This document shows positions 1 to 9,259 of a DNA stretch of 64,000 nt, piece by piece; the first letter of the stretch is position 1; the number at the start of each line of letters is the position of its first letter. This stretch comes from Euzebyales bacterium (GTDB lineage: Bacteria; Actinomycetota; Nitriliruptoria; Euzebyales; JAHELV01). The position numbers and the translations under genes are program-made. The stretch is taken from contig DASUUK010000065.1 in the NCBI GenBank assembly GCA_036374135.1, forward strand, positions 62,001 to 126,000. The letters are read 5' to 3'. Below the pieces are notes generated by a model. The model ran no database searches, was not told where the DNA came from, and was given only the letters and a program-made list of their open reading frames with translations.

Positions 1-205
1 AGCTCATGATCAGACCCCCGAACTCGTCCGCGGCTGAGAGCGTGCACGATCAACCTAGTCCGTCCACGTGCCGGAGAACAGACTGGGAACGAGACCGTTC
101 ATCGTCTACTGTGGGGTGTTCGGCACTGCACGCTGCGTGAGCCCGATCGGGCGCCGCACCAGGTGGATGTGGCTCGGACCCGAGCCCGCGTGTGGACGGC
201 GGGCG

Positions 206-211
206 TAGGCT
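206..211 (+). promoter_or_regulatory. Candidate -10 box for the carboxylase operon
   Basis: TAGGCT fits the actinobacterial TANNNT -10 pattern. It lies 8 nt upstream of the ATG at 220, so transcription would begin at or very near the start codon. No convincing -35 or Shine-Dalgarno is visible. The same CGTAGGCT string occurs upstream of two other plus-strand genes, at 13974 and 36597. Confidence 0.3.
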
Positions 212-219
212 GTCAGCCG

Positions 220-1836
220 ATGCGCGCCGGAACCGTCCTGACCTCTGCCGCGGACCCCGGGTCCGATCGGTTCGCCGGCTACGCGGGCACCCACCGGCGG
301 CTGGTCGCGGATCTGCGCGCGCAGCTCGCGTCCGCCGCGGAGGGCGGTGGCGCGCGGGCGCGTGACCGCCACACGGGCCGCGGCAAGCTGCTGCCGCGCG
401 ACCGTGTCGACGCGCTGCTCGACGCCGGCACGCCGTTCCTCGAGCTGTCACCACTGGCCGCGCACGGCATGTATGACGACGAGGCGCCCGGGGCGGGCCT
501 GATCACCGGCGTCGGCCGTGTCAGCGGGCGCGAGGTCATGGTGGTCGCCAACGACGCCACCGTCAAGGGCGGCACGTACTTCCCGGTGACGGTCCGCAAG
601 CACCTGCGCGCCCAGCAGGTGGCGATGGACAACCGGCTGCCGTGCGTCTACCTGGTCGATTCCGGTGGCGCCTACCTGCCGCTGCAGGACGAGGTGTTCC
701 CCGACCGCGAGCACTTCGGGCGCATCTTCCGCAACCAGGCGCTGCTGTCGAAGGCGGGGGTGCCGCAGATCGCCGCCGTGCTGGGCAGCTGCACGGCCGG
801 CGGGGCGTACGTCCCGGCGATGAGCGACGAGACGGTCATCGTCCGTGACCAGGGGACGATCTTCTTGGGCGGGCCACCGCTGGTCAAGGCTGCCACCGGG
901 GAGGACGTGTCGGCCGAGGAGCTCGGTGGTGGCGTGCTGCACGCCCGCGAGTCGGGTGTGGTCGACCATCTTGCGGACGACGACGCGCACGCGCTGACGA
1001 TCGTGCGGTCGATCGTGGCGACGGTCGGACCACGCCCGGAGCCGCCGTGGGATGTCGCGCACGCCGAGGAGCCCGAGATCGACCCGACGCAGCTGTACGG
1101 CGTCGTGCCACCCGACAACCGAACCGCCTACGACGTGCGCGAGGTGATCGCGCGCGTGGTCGACGGCAGCCGGTTCCACGAGTTCAAGGCGAGCTACGGC
1201 GACACGCTCGTCTGCGGGTTCGCGCGCATCCATGGCCACCCGGTGGGCATCGTCGCCAACAACGGAGTGCTGTTCAGCTCGTCGGCACTCAAGGGCGCGC
1301 ACTTCGTCGAGCTGTGCGATCAACGTGGCGTGCCGCTCGTGTTCCTGCAGAACATCACCGGCTTCATGGTCGGCAGGGAGTACGAGGCGGCCGGCATCGC
1401 CAAGCACGGCGCGAAGATGGTGATGGCGGTTGCGTGCACGCGGGTGCCCAAGCTCACCGTGATCATCGGCGGGTCGTTCGGAGCCGGCAACTACGCGATG
1501 TCGGGCCGCGCCTATGACCCGCGGTTCGTCTGGATGTGGCCCAACGCCCGCATCTCGGTCATGGGTGGGGAGCAGGCGGCGACCGTGCTCGCCACGGTGC
1601 GGCGCGACAGGATCGAAGCGGACGGCGGCGGGTGGTCGCCGGCCGACGAGGAGGCGTTCAAGGAGCCGATCCGCGAGCAGTACGAGACGCAGGGGCACCC
1701 CTACCACGCGACCGCGCGCCTGTGGGACGACGGGGTGATCGATCCTCTCGACACGCGGATGGTCCTCGGGCTGGGACTGTCGGCGTGCGCCAACGCGCCA
1801 CTGGGCGAGCCCGGGTACGGGGTGTTCCGGATGTGA
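220..1836 (+). CDS. mccB: Methylcrotonoyl-CoA carboxylase, carboxyltransferase (beta) subunit
   Basis: Transfers CO2 from carboxybiotin to 3-methylcrotonyl-CoA in leucine degradation, in the cytoplasm. The product of 538 aa matches the usual MCC beta length of about 535. The two crotonase-type carboxyltransferase halves are clear: residues about 50-280 carry the [16 protein letters not shown] and [16 protein letters not shown] blocks, and residues about 300-520 carry NITGFMVG (near 377), [16 protein letters not shown] (near 416) and [12 protein letters not shown] (near 438). An in-frame ATG at 163 exists, but homology begins after 220, so 220 is preferred. The biotin carboxylase gene follows with overlapping or near-overlapping start, indicating one operon. 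A propionyl-CoA carboxylase function is less likely from the motif wording, but substrate is not proven by sequence alone. Confidence 0.93.
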   Translation: MRAGTVLTSAADPGSDRFAGYAGTHRRLVADLRAQLASAAEGGGARARDRHTGRGKLLPRDRVDALLDAGTPFLELSPLAAHGMYDDEAPGAGLITGVGRVSGREVMVVANDATVKGGTYFPVTVRKHLRAQQVAMDNRLPCVYLVDSGGAYLPLQDEVFPDREHFGRIFRNQALLSKAGVPQIAAVLGSCTAGGAYVPAMSDETVIVRDQGTIFLGGPPLVKAATGEDVSAEELGGGVLHARESGVVDHLADDDAHALTIVRSIVATVGPRPEPPWDVAHAEEPEIDPTQLYGVVPPDNRTAYDVREVIARVVDGSRFHEFKASYGDTLVCGFARIHGHPVGIVANNGVLFSSSALKGAHFVELCDQRGVPLVFLQNITGFMVGREYEAAGIAKHGAKMVMAVACTRVPKLTVIIGGSFGAGNYAMSGRAYDPRFVWMWPNARISVMGGEQAATVLATVRRDRIEADGGGWSPADEEAFKEPIREQYETQGHPYHATARLWDDGVIDPLDTRMVLGLGLSACANAPLGEPGYGVFRM

Positions 1837-1847
1837 GCCCGACCATC

Positions 1848-3827
1848 ATGTTCGACCGCGTGCTCGTCGCCAACCGCGGCGAGATCGCCGTGCGCATCAT
1901 CCGCACCCTGCAGCGCCTGGGTGTGACCTCCGTCGCGGTGTTCAGCGATGCCGACGCCGACGCCCCGCACGTGCGCCTGGCCGACCTCGCGGTGCGGTTG
2001 GGTCCGGCGGCGCCGGCCGACAGCTACCTGCACACCGAGCGGGTGGTCACGGCGGCCGTGGAAACGGGTGCGACGGCGCTGCATCCCGGCTATGGGTTCC
2101 TCTCGGAGAACCCTGCGCTGGCACGCGCCTGCCAGGCCGCCGGGGTGACGTTCGTCGGCCCACCGGTCGGCGCGATCGAGGCGATGGGCGACAAGGCGCG
2201 GGCGCGGGCGCTCATGCGCGACGCGGGCATCCCGGTCGTCCCGGGCACCGACGACGGAGACCTCGACGAGGACGCTCTGGTGGCCGCCGCGGCCGAGGTC
2301 GGCCTGCCCGTCATGGTCAAGCCGGTCGCCGGGGGCGGCGGCAAGGGCATGACGGTGGTCACCGGTTTCGGCGATCTGCGGGAGGCGATCGGCGCCGCCC
2401 GGCGGCAGGCGGCCGCGGCCTTCGGCGACGACCGGGTGCTGCTCGAGCGATTCGTGGAACGACCTCGGCACATCGAGGTTCAGGTCCTTGCGGACCGCCA
2501 TGGCACGACCGTGCACGTCGGCGAACGCGAGTGCAGCCTGCAGCGGCGCCACCAGAAGGTCGTCGAGGAGGCACCGTCGCCGCTGCTCGACGGTGATGCA
2601 CGCGCGGCGATCGGTGCGAGCGCTGTAGCCGCGGCCCTCGCCTGTGGGTACCAGGGTGCCGGGACGATCGAGTACATCGTGCCGGCCGACCACCCGGACA
2701 CGTTCTACTTCCTCGAGATGAACACGCGGCTCCAGGTGGAGCATCCCGTCACCGAGCTGCTCACCGGGATCGACCTGGTCGAGTGGCAGCTGCGCATCGC
2801 GGCCGGCGAGGCGCTCACGTTCGGACAGGACGACGTGGTGTCGAGCGGCCACGCCGTCGAGGCGCGGGTGTACGCCGAGGACCCGGCGCGGGGCTTCCTT
2901 CCGACGGGCGGCCGCGTGCTGGCATATGGCGAGCCCTCCGGACCGGGCGTGCGCGTCGACAGTGGCATCGGCGAGGGCACGACCGTGCCCAGTGTCTACG
3001 ACCCGCTGCTGGCGAAGGTGATCGTCCATGGACCCGACCGCCCCGCGGCGCTGTTGCGCCTCCGGGCGGCGCTGGAGCGCTTCGTCGTGCTCGGGTTCCC
3101 CACGAACGTCGGGTTCCTGCGCCGCCTCGTGGCGCACCCGGCGGTGCGCGACGGCGCGATGGACACGGGACTGGTCGAACGCGAGCTCGACGCGCTGACG
3201 GCGACGCAGCCGCCGGACCACGTTCTCGTCGCCGCCGCGCTCGCGGACCAGCTCGCCCGTGAGCGTCGTGCCGGCCACAGCGTCTTCGATCTGCACAACG
3301 GCTGGCGGATCGGGGGCGCCGCGTGGACGCCGGTGCGCCTGACATCCGGCGGCCGGGCGGTGACCGTGCACCTGCAGGGACCGGCCGCCCGCGCGTCGGT
3401 GCGGATCGACGACGATGACGTCATGGCGGCCGCCGCACATGTCAGCGGCGACTGGCTGCACGTCGACGTCGGTGGCCTCGTGCGCCGCTACGTCCACGCT
3501 GACGATGGCGACATCACGTGGGTGTCCGATCGGGGGACGGTCTGGGCGGTGCGCCGCCAGCAGCAGCTCGCTGCAGCCGGCGACGCGGAGGCGCACGGTG
3601 GACCGGTCCTCGCGCCGATGCCGGGCACGGTGCTCAGCGTCCACGTGGCCGACGGTGATGAGGTGCGCGCGGGCCAACCGGTGGTCGTGATGGAGGCGAT
3701 GAAGATGGAGCACCAGCTCCGCGCGCCGGCGGACGGCGTCGTGCGCAAGCTCTCGATCGGACCCGGCGATCAGGTGGCGCGCGACCAGACCCTGCTGGCC
3801 GTCGAGGCGGACGACACGTCGGGCTGA
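1848..3827 (+). CDS. mccA: Acyl-CoA (methylcrotonyl-CoA) carboxylase alpha subunit: biotin carboxylase plus biotin carrier
   Basis: Carboxylates its own biotin with ATP and bicarbonate, then hands CO2 to the beta subunit encoded just upstream. The 660-aa product begins with the canonical MFDRVLVANRGEIAVRI, has an ATP-grasp domain with the GGGGKGM loop, the EMNTRLQVEHPVTE block of biotin carboxylases, a linker, and a C-terminal biotinyl domain with EAMKMEH; Lys619 is the expected biotinylation site. An in-frame GTG at 1833 overlaps the mccB stop as GTGA and has a GGGG stretch upstream, so it is a possible alternative start that would add five residues. Coupling to mccB is evident either way. 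Confidence 0.93.
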   Translation: MFDRVLVANRGEIAVRIIRTLQRLGVTSVAVFSDADADAPHVRLADLAVRLGPAAPADSYLHTERVVTAAVETGATALHPGYGFLSENPALARACQAAGVTFVGPPVGAIEAMGDKARARALMRDAGIPVVPGTDDGDLDEDALVAAAAEVGLPVMVKPVAGGGGKGMTVVTGFGDLREAIGAARRQAAAAFGDDRVLLERFVERPRHIEVQVLADRHGTTVHVGERECSLQRRHQKVVEEAPSPLLDGDARAAIGASAVAAALACGYQGAGTIEYIVPADHPDTFYFLEMNTRLQVEHPVTELLTGIDLVEWQLRIAAGEALTFGQDDVVSSGHAVEARVYAEDPARGFLPTGGRVLAYGEPSGPGVRVDSGIGEGTTVPSVYDPLLAKVIVHGPDRPAALLRLRAALERFVVLGFPTNVGFLRRLVAHPAVRDGAMDTGLVERELDALTATQPPDHVLVAAALADQLARERRAGHSVFDLHNGWRIGGAAWTPVRLTSGGRAVTVHLQGPAARASVRIDDDDVMAAAAHVSGDWLHVDVGGLVRRYVHADDGDITWVSDRGTVWAVRRQQQLAAAGDAEAHGGPVLAPMPGTVLSVHVADGDEVRAGQPVVVMEAMKMEHQLRAPADGVVRKLSIGPGDQVARDQTLLAVEADDTSG

Positions 3828-3917
3828 CCGCGGCCGTCGACGACGTCGGTGTGGCCGCATTCGGCACGGTGTTCGGGGTCAAGGCGCCGCAGCCGCCGGT
3901 CCGATACCGTGATCCTC

Positions 3918-4430
3918 ATGGACGGGATCGGATTGCTCCACGACGGGTTCCACCGTGCGACGCAGGGAGTCCACGAGGCCGTGGGCGGGCTCGACGTCGA
4001 CGGTCTGGTCTGGCGACCGGACGCCGAGGCCAACCCGATCGGCTGGCTCGTGTGGCACCTCAGCCGCATCCAGGACGCGCAGGTGGCGGAGATCACGGGC
4101 CGCGAGCAGCTCTGGACGACCGCGGACTGGGCGACGCGGTTCGGCCTGCCGGCCGGCGCGATGGACGACGGGTTCGGCCACACGTCCGACGAGGTCGCCG
4201 CGCTGCTTCCCGAGAGCGCGGACGCGCTGCTCGCGTACCACGACGCAGTGGCCGCCGCGGTGGCACGCGATCTCGACACACTCGACGCCGACACACTCGA
4301 CCGGGTGATCGACGAGCGCTACGACCCCCCGGTCACCGTCGCCGTCCGACTGGTCAGCGTGCTCGACGACGCCCTCGAGCACGTCGGCCAGGCCGCGTAC
4401 GTGCGCGGCCTGTGGGATCGCCTCGACTGA
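3918..4430 (+). CDS. DinB-like / mycothiol transferase family protein
   Basis: A 170-aa four-helix-bundle protein of the DinB_2/DUF664 type, which in actinomycetes includes mycothiol-dependent transferases. Visible family marks are the NPIGWLVWHLSRIQDAQ segment, whose histidine would be the first metal ligand, and a C-terminal segment with LEHVGQAAYVRG carrying the last histidine. Such proteins bind a divalent metal and often add thiols to xenobiotics or damaged metabolites; the substrate here is unknown. The ATG at 3918 is chosen because upstream residues of the open frame are arginine-rich and unlike the family; an in-frame GTG lies at 3909. It converges on the ABC exporter genes across a short hairpin. 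Confidence 0.8.
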   Translation: MDGIGLLHDGFHRATQGVHEAVGGLDVDGLVWRPDAEANPIGWLVWHLSRIQDAQVAEITGREQLWTTADWATRFGLPAGAMDDGFGHTSDEVAALLPESADALLAYHDAVAAAVARDLDTLDADTLDRVIDERYDPPVTVAVRLVSVLDDALEHVGQAAYVRGLWDRLD

Positions 4431-4450
4431 CCGCGGCGGTCCGGCCGCGG
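4431..4450. terminator. Hairpin between convergent genes
   Basis: CCGCGGC and GCCGCGG form perfect 7-bp arms around a 6-nt loop, starting immediately after the stop codon of the DinB-like gene and 26 nt before the end of the convergent permease gene. No T-run follows, so it would be an actinobacterial-type hairpin terminator rather than a classical one. It could serve both strands. Confidence 0.4.
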
Positions 4451-4475
4451 CGGCGCACCACACGCACGGTGTCGA

Positions 4476-5294
4476 TCAGCTCATCCGTCGGTAGCGACGG
4501 ACCGCGAGCGGAACGAACACGATGAGGATGCCGGCGATCCAGATCAGCGACCACGCCAGGTGATCCGACGCGTCACCGATGCCCGTGGCGAGCCAGCGCG
4601 ACGCCTCGGCGACGTGGGTGATCGGGTTGTTCTCGGCGAACGTACGCAGCCAGCCCGGCATGGTCTCGGTCGGCACGAACACCGCACTGGCGAAGACCAG
4701 CGGGAAGGTGACGACGAAGCCGGCCGCTTGCGCCGTCTCGGCGTTCGGTACCGACATGCCGACCAGCGCATAGATCCAGCTCATCGCGAAGCCGAGGCCG
4801 ACGACGACAGCGATCGAGCCCAGCAGACCGAGCGGATCGGGGCGGAAGCCGATGATCAGACCGACGACGGTCATGATCAGCACGACGAAGCACCCGCGCA
4901 CGAGATCGGCCGTGGTCCTGCCCAGCAGAACGGCCGAGCGGGCCATCGGCAGGGACCGGAACCGATCGATCACGCCCTTCGACAGGTCGTCGGCGAGGGC
5001 GATCGCCGTCTGGGTCGATCCGAACGCGACGGCCTGCACGAAGATGCCGGGCAGCAGGAAGTTCGAGTAGTTGTCGTTGTACTGCGGCGGCAGCTCCAGG
5101 GCGCCGCCGAACACGTAGCGGAACAACAGCACGAACATGACCGGCTGGATGGTCGAGAAGACCAGCAGCTGCGGCTGTCGTCTGATGTGCGTCAGGTACC
5201 GACGCGTGATCGTTGCGGCGTCAGAGAGCGCTGTGCCGAGCCCGATCCGTTGCGGGGACGGCGCCTCAGTCCGCTCCGCGGCGATGGTGGTCAT
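4476..5294 (-). CDS. ABC-2 type exporter permease, DrrB-like
   Basis: Membrane subunit of a drug or lipid exporter in the daunorubicin-resistance (DrrAB) class. The 272-aa product has about six hydrophobic segments and the signature region DLSKGVIDRFRSLPMARSAVLLGR, typical of ABC-2 permeases of this family. The ATG at 5294 is preceded by GAGGAG 9 nt upstream. It lies 13 nt downstream of the ATPase gene on the same strand, so the two are co-transcribed. The N-terminal 35 residues are cytoplasmic. Substrate cannot be told from sequence. Confidence 0.9.
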   Translation of the reverse strand: MTTIAAERTEAPSPQRIGLGTALSDAATITRRYLTHIRRQPQLLVFSTIQPVMFVLLFRYVFGGALELPPQYNDNYSNFLLPGIFVQAVAFGSTQTAIALADDLSKGVIDRFRSLPMARSAVLLGRTTADLVRGCFVVLIMTVVGLIIGFRPDPLGLLGSIAVVVGLGFAMSWIYALVGMSVPNAETAQAAGFVVTFPLVFASAVFVPTETMPGWLRTFAENNPITHVAEASRWLATGIGDASDHLAWSLIWIAGILIVFVPLAVRRYRRMS

Positions 5295-5307
5295 GGTCGG
5301 GGACTCC

Positions 5308-6318
5308 TCACGTCGTCTGCCGCTGACGAGGACGACCCCTGCGCCGTGGTCCCTCGCCGTTCATGGACGGCTCGTCCTCGGCGACGCGGCCGGTGATGTC
5401 GAGGAAGACGTCGTCGAGCGTCGGCCGGCGCAATGCGAGATCGGTCACGTCCACCTGCTCGTTGCGGAGGGCGCCGGCGGCGTCGGCGACGGTGGCGACG
5501 CCGTTGGTCGCCGGGACCGTGATCGTCAGGTCCCCGGTGCGGCTCGCCTCGCTCTCGCCGACCCTGCTCATCAGGTCGACGACGCGCGCCACGTCGTCGG
5601 GTCGTGTGACCTTCACCTCGACGACCTGGCCGCCGACGGACGACTTCAGCTCGTCGGCCGTGCCTTCGGCGATCACGCGTCCGCGATCGATGACCGCGAT
5701 CTCGTCCGCCAGCCGGTCCGCCTCCTCGAGGTACTGCGTGGTCAGCAGAAGCGTCGTCCCGTCATCGACCAACGCCTTGATCATCTGCCACAGATCGACG
5801 CGGCTGCGCGGGTCGAGGCCCGTGGTCGGCTCGTCCAGGTACAGCAGCCGCGGGCGGTTGACCAGGCTCGCCGCGAGGTCGAGCCGCCGCCGCATGCCGC
5901 CGGAGTAGGTCTTGACCGGCCGGTCGGCGGCGTCGACGAGGTCGAAGCGTTCGAGGAGTTCGTCGCCCCGTGCCTTCACGTCAGCTTCACGCAGGTGGTA
6001 CAGGCGGCCGACCATCCGGAGGTTCTCCCGCCCGGTCAGCAACTCGTCGACCGCGGCGTACTGGCCGGCGAGGCCGATCAGCGACCGCACGAGTGCCGGC
6101 TGCTCGACGACGTCGACGCCGAAGACGGTCGCGCGTCCGTCGTCGGGACGCAGCAACGTGGACAGCACGCGCACGGCGGTCGTCTTGCCGGCACCGTTCG
6201 GACCGAGCAGCCCCAGCACCGTGCCCTCGCGGATCGCCAGATCGATGCCGACGAGCGCGCGCGTCCGGCCGAACGCCTTGCTGAGGTTCTCGACGACCAC
6301 GGCGGGCGTGTGCGCCAT
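5308..6318 (-). CDS. ABC exporter ATP-binding protein, DrrA-like
   Basis: ATPase partner of the DrrB-like permease. The 336-aa product shows Walker A GPNGAGKTT (about residue 40), signature YSGGMRRRLDLAASL, Walker B LLYLDEPTTGLD and H-loop region LLTTQYLEEADRL, followed by the extended C-terminal domain typical of DrrA that ends in LDDVFLDITGR and a basic tail. The ATG at 6318 is chosen over an in-frame GTG at 6336 because GGAG sits 5 nt upstream of it. On the other side an intergenic region of about 255 bp is shared with the divergent acylphosphatase gene. No regulator gene is adjacent. Confidence 0.92.
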   Translation of the reverse strand: MAHTPAVVVENLSKAFGRTRALVGIDLAIREGTVLGLLGPNGAGKTTAVRVLSTLLRPDDGRATVFGVDVVEQPALVRSLIGLAGQYAAVDELLTGRENLRMVGRLYHLREADVKARGDELLERFDLVDAADRPVKTYSGGMRRRLDLAASLVNRPRLLYLDEPTTGLDPRSRVDLWQMIKALVDDGTTLLLTTQYLEEADRLADEIAVIDRGRVIAEGTADELKSSVGGQVVEVKVTRPDDVARVVDLMSRVGESEASRTGDLTITVPATNGVATVADAAGALRNEQVDVTDLALRRPTLDDVFLDITGRVAEDEPSMNGEGPRRRGRPRQRQTT

Positions 6319-6573
6319 GCTTGCTCCACTCTCCACGATCGCCGAGCCCGCGGAGGCGGACCGGCATCAGCCGTTGGCGGAAACCCTAGCCGCGCATCCG
6401 CGGCGCGGCGCGGTCACGGCACACTGACGGGTCGTCTTCGACGCGAGATGCGTGCCTCGAGCAGGGTTCGCGGGAGGCACACGTGGTGTCCACGAGGTGG
6501 CACGTCGGTATGGCGGAGGGGACCCGCCCGTGGAACGCTTGGGATCGCCCGAGATCCGGTAAGACTGGCCTGC

Positions 6574-6864
6574 ATGAGCGAAGGCGATGACATCATCCGT
6601 GTCCACCTGTGGGTGTCGGGCCGCGTGCAGGGCGTGTTCTTCCGCGCGACGACGGCCGACGAGGCGCGCTCGCGGGGCCTGACCGGCTGGGTCCGCAACG
6701 CCGCTGACGGCCGGGTCGAGGCGGAGGTGCAGGGCACACGCAACGACGTCGACCAGCTGATCGACGAGTGCCGCACCGGGCCACCGATGGCCACGGTCGA
6801 CGATGTCGAGGTCGACCACGTCGACCCGGTCGAGAACGAACGGCGGTTCGAGGTTGTCGGCTGA
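6574..6864 (+). CDS. acyP: Acylphosphatase
   Basis: Small cytoplasmic enzyme (96 aa) that hydrolyses acyl phosphates. It carries the family motifs VSGRVQGVFFRATT, whose arginine is the catalytic phosphate binder, and GLTGWVRNAADGRVEAEVQG, whose asparagine positions water. Size is standard. The start codon is the only one compatible with the family N-terminus. The 3' end overlaps the proposed start of the LigD-type polymerase gene by 11 nt. Confidence 0.93.
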   Translation: MSEGDDIIRVHLWVSGRVQGVFFRATTADEARSRGLTGWVRNAADGRVEAEVQGTRNDVDQLIDECRTGPPMATVDDVEVDHVDPVENERRFEVVG

Positions 6865-7771
6865 CAGCCGACCCGGGCTGACGAGTCCCGACAAGCTGCT
6901 GTGGCCCGACGCGGGGATCACGAAGGCCGACCTGTGGGACTACTACAGCGCTGCCCACGATCGCCTGCTGCGCGCCGTGGCGGACCGGCCGCTGACACTC
7001 AAACGTCACCCCAACGGCATCCACCGGTCCGGGTTCGTGCAGAAGCACCTCGGCGACGACGTGCCCGAGGACCTGCACCGCTTCACGACATGGTCGGCGT
7101 CGTCGGAGCGCGACGTGAGCTACCTGGTGATCGCCGGTCGGCGCGAGCTGCAGTGGGCGGCCCAGATGGCCGTCGTGGAACTGCACGCCTGGTTGTCGAC
7201 GACGGATCGTCCCGACCGTCCCGACTCGCTGCTGTTCGATCTCGATCCCTCAGGCGACGACCCACCCGTCGCGACGGTTGCGCTGCGGTTGCGGGAACTG
7301 CTCGACGAGCTCGGGCTCGCCGCCCGGGTGAAGTCCAGCGGCAAGCGCGGGCTGCACGTCGTCGTCCGCGTCGAGCGCCGGTACGGCTTCACCGAGCTGC
7401 GCGGCTTCGCCCTCGCGCTCGCCCGCTGCCTCGCCGATCGCCACCCAGACCAGCTGACCGTCGAGATGCGCAAGGCCGACCGCGGCCGACGTCTGCTCAT
7501 CGACTGGTCCCGGCACGGCCAGGGTCAGCACACGGTGGCCGCATGGAGCCCTCGCGTGACACCGGAGGCCACGGTGTCCGCTCCGCTCACCTGGGACGAG
7601 GTCGCCGACGGCATCGATCCGCACACCATCACGGTGGGGACGGCGCTGGACCGACCCGACCACTGGGCCGAGCCGGCTCCCGCACACCGCATCGAGCAGG
7701 CGCGGGACCGCCTTGAACGCTGGGGCTACCCAGCGGTCGATCGCAGCCCCAGGGCCCGTACCACGACCTGA
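6854..7771 (+). CDS. Stand-alone LigD-type polymerase (NHEJ primase-polymerase)
   Basis: A 305-aa archaeo-eukaryotic-primase-like polymerase of the LigD polymerase-domain family, which adds ribonucleotides or nucleotides at DNA ends in non-homologous end joining. Seen motifs are the N-terminal LTSPDKLLWPDAGITKADL, the catalytic LLFDLDPS (about residue 126; two Asp metal ligands), the SGKRGLHVVV motif and RLLIDWSRHG. There is no ligase or nuclease domain and no Ku gene nearby. The frame has no ATG before homology begins, so the TTG at 6854 is the proposed start, overlapping acyP by 11 nt; a CTG or another rare start is possible. It ends 10 nt from the convergent purB end. Confidence 0.85.
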   Translation: MSADSRPGLTSPDKLLWPDAGITKADLWDYYSAAHDRLLRAVADRPLTLKRHPNGIHRSGFVQKHLGDDVPEDLHRFTTWSASSERDVSYLVIAGRRELQWAAQMAVVELHAWLSTTDRPDRPDSLLFDLDPSGDDPPVATVALRLRELLDELGLAARVKSSGKRGLHVVVRVERRYGFTELRGFALALARCLADRHPDQLTVEMRKADRGRRLLIDWSRHGQGQHTVAAWSPRVTPEATVSAPLTWDEVADGIDPHTITVGTALDRPDHWAEPAPAHRIEQARDRLERWGYPAVDRSPRARTTT

Positions 7772-7781
7772 CCCCGCCGCA

Positions 7782-9200
7782 TCACAGGATCGGGGCGGGC
7801 TCGTACGCGGCGGCCGTCGGATGGCCCGCCACGACGTCCGCCACCCTGTCGGCCACCGCGCGCACCTGCCGTGACGCCGCGCCGGTGAACGTCTCGGGCT
7901 CGGCGACCAGCGCGTGCAGTTCGGTCCGGGACAGCCCCAGGCGGTCGTCGGCGGCGAGCCGGTCCAGCAGATCGTTGTGCTCGAGCCCCTTCTCGCGCAT
8001 GTCCAGCGCGACCGCCACCGCGTGCTCGCGGATGACGTCGTGGGCGGTCTCGCGACCGACGCCGCCCCGCACCGCTGCGCCGAGCACCCGACCGGTAGCG
8101 AGGAAGGGCAGGTAGCGGTCCAGTTCGTGCTCGATCACCGCGGGGTACGGGCCGAGCTCGGAGAGCACCGTCAACAGAGCCTGGTACAGCCCGTCGGCCG
8201 CGAAGAACGCATCCGGCAGCGCGACGCGGCGCACGACGCTGCACGACACGTCGCCCTCGTTCCACTGCGCGCCCGCCAGCTCGCCGGTCATCGCTGCGTA
8301 GCCGCGCAGCACGACTGCCAGGCCGTTGATGCGTTCACACGACCGCGTGTTCATCTTGTGCGGCATGGCGCTGCTGCCGACCTGTCCGGCCCGGAACCCC
8401 TCGGTGATCAGCTCGTGACCGGCCATCAGGCGGATCGTCGTCGCGAGGCTCGAGGGCGCCGCCGCCGCCAGCACCAGCGCCGACACGACATCGAAGTCCA
8501 GTGATCGCGGGTAGACCTGCCCGACCGAGTCCAGCACACGATCGAAGCCCAGACCATCGGCGACGGTCGACTCGAGTGAGACGAGCCCGTCGAGGTTGCC
8601 GTCCAGGAGGTCGAGCTGATCGGCAGCCGTTCCGACCGGGCCCTTGATCCCACGCAGCGGGTAGCGCTCGAGCAGGTCGCTGATCCGTTCGTACGCGATC
8701 AGCTGCTCCTCGGCCACGGACGCGAAGCGTTTGCCCAGGGTCGTCGCCTGGGCCGCCACGTTGTGCGACCGTCCGGCCATCACGACGTGCTCGAACTCGA
8801 CCGCGCGGGCCGCAAGACGCGCGAGCGTCGCGACCATCCGGTCGCGGATCAGTGCGAGCGATCGACGGATCTGCCACTGTTCGACGTTCTCGGTGACGTC
8901 CCGCGATGTCATGGCCTTGTGCACGTGCTCGTGGCCGGCGAGTGCGCAGAACTCCTCGATACGCGCCTTCACGTCGTGGCGGGTGACGCGCTCACGTTCC
9001 GCGATGCTCTGGAGGTCGACATCGGTGACCACCGCCTCGTAGTCGGCGATCACCCCGTCGGGAACGGTGACGCCCAGCGCCCGCTGCGCACGCAGGATGT
9101 TGAGCCACAGCCGCCGTTCGACGACGACCTTCGTGTGAGGCGACCAGAGCTCCGCCAGTTCGGTCGACGCGTAACGCGCGGCGAGGATGTCGGGGATCAT
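7782..9200 (-). CDS. purB: Adenylosuccinate lyase
   Basis: Cleaves SAICAR and adenylosuccinate to release fumarate in purine synthesis. The 472-aa product carries the fumarase/aspartase superfamily signature GSSAMPHKMN near residue 270, the histidine-bearing region GRSHNVAAQATTLGKRF near 145, and the TSRDVTEN segment near 95. The C-terminal helical domain is complete. It is the first of three purine genes on this strand (purA and purD lie upstream), though a cell-wall hydrolase gene separates it from purD, so it may have its own promoter. Confidence 0.93.
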   Translation of the reverse strand: MIPDILAARYASTELAELWSPHTKVVVERRLWLNILRAQRALGVTVPDGVIADYEAVVTDVDLQSIAERERVTRHDVKARIEEFCALAGHEHVHKAMTSRDVTENVEQWQIRRSLALIRDRMVATLARLAARAVEFEHVVMAGRSHNVAAQATTLGKRFASVAEEQLIAYERISDLLERYPLRGIKGPVGTAADQLDLLDGNLDGLVSLESTVADGLGFDRVLDSVGQVYPRSLDFDVVSALVLAAAAPSSLATTIRLMAGHELITEGFRAGQVGSSAMPHKMNTRSCERINGLAVVLRGYAAMTGELAGAQWNEGDVSCSVVRRVALPDAFFAADGLYQALLTVLSELGPYPAVIEHELDRYLPFLATGRVLGAAVRGGVGRETAHDVIREHAVAVALDMREKGLEHNDLLDRLAADDRLGLSRTELHALVAEPETFTGAASRQVRAVADRVADVVAGHPTAAAYEPAPIL

Positions 9201-9259
9201 GAGCCCATTGTCGCCCCTCGGCGGCCGCCGCAGCGCCAGGCACGCGACGGGCGCGGTCG

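Noticed and set aside
5137-6573. Long plus-strand frame across the DrrA-like gene
   Set aside because: It is the antisense of a clearly coding ATPase gene; only its last 96 codons (acylphosphatase) are real.
7771-7797. CCCGCC/GGCGGG hairpin between the LigD-type polymerase and purB as terminator
   Set aside because: Arms are only 6 bp with a long loop and extend into the purB coding end; not convincing.
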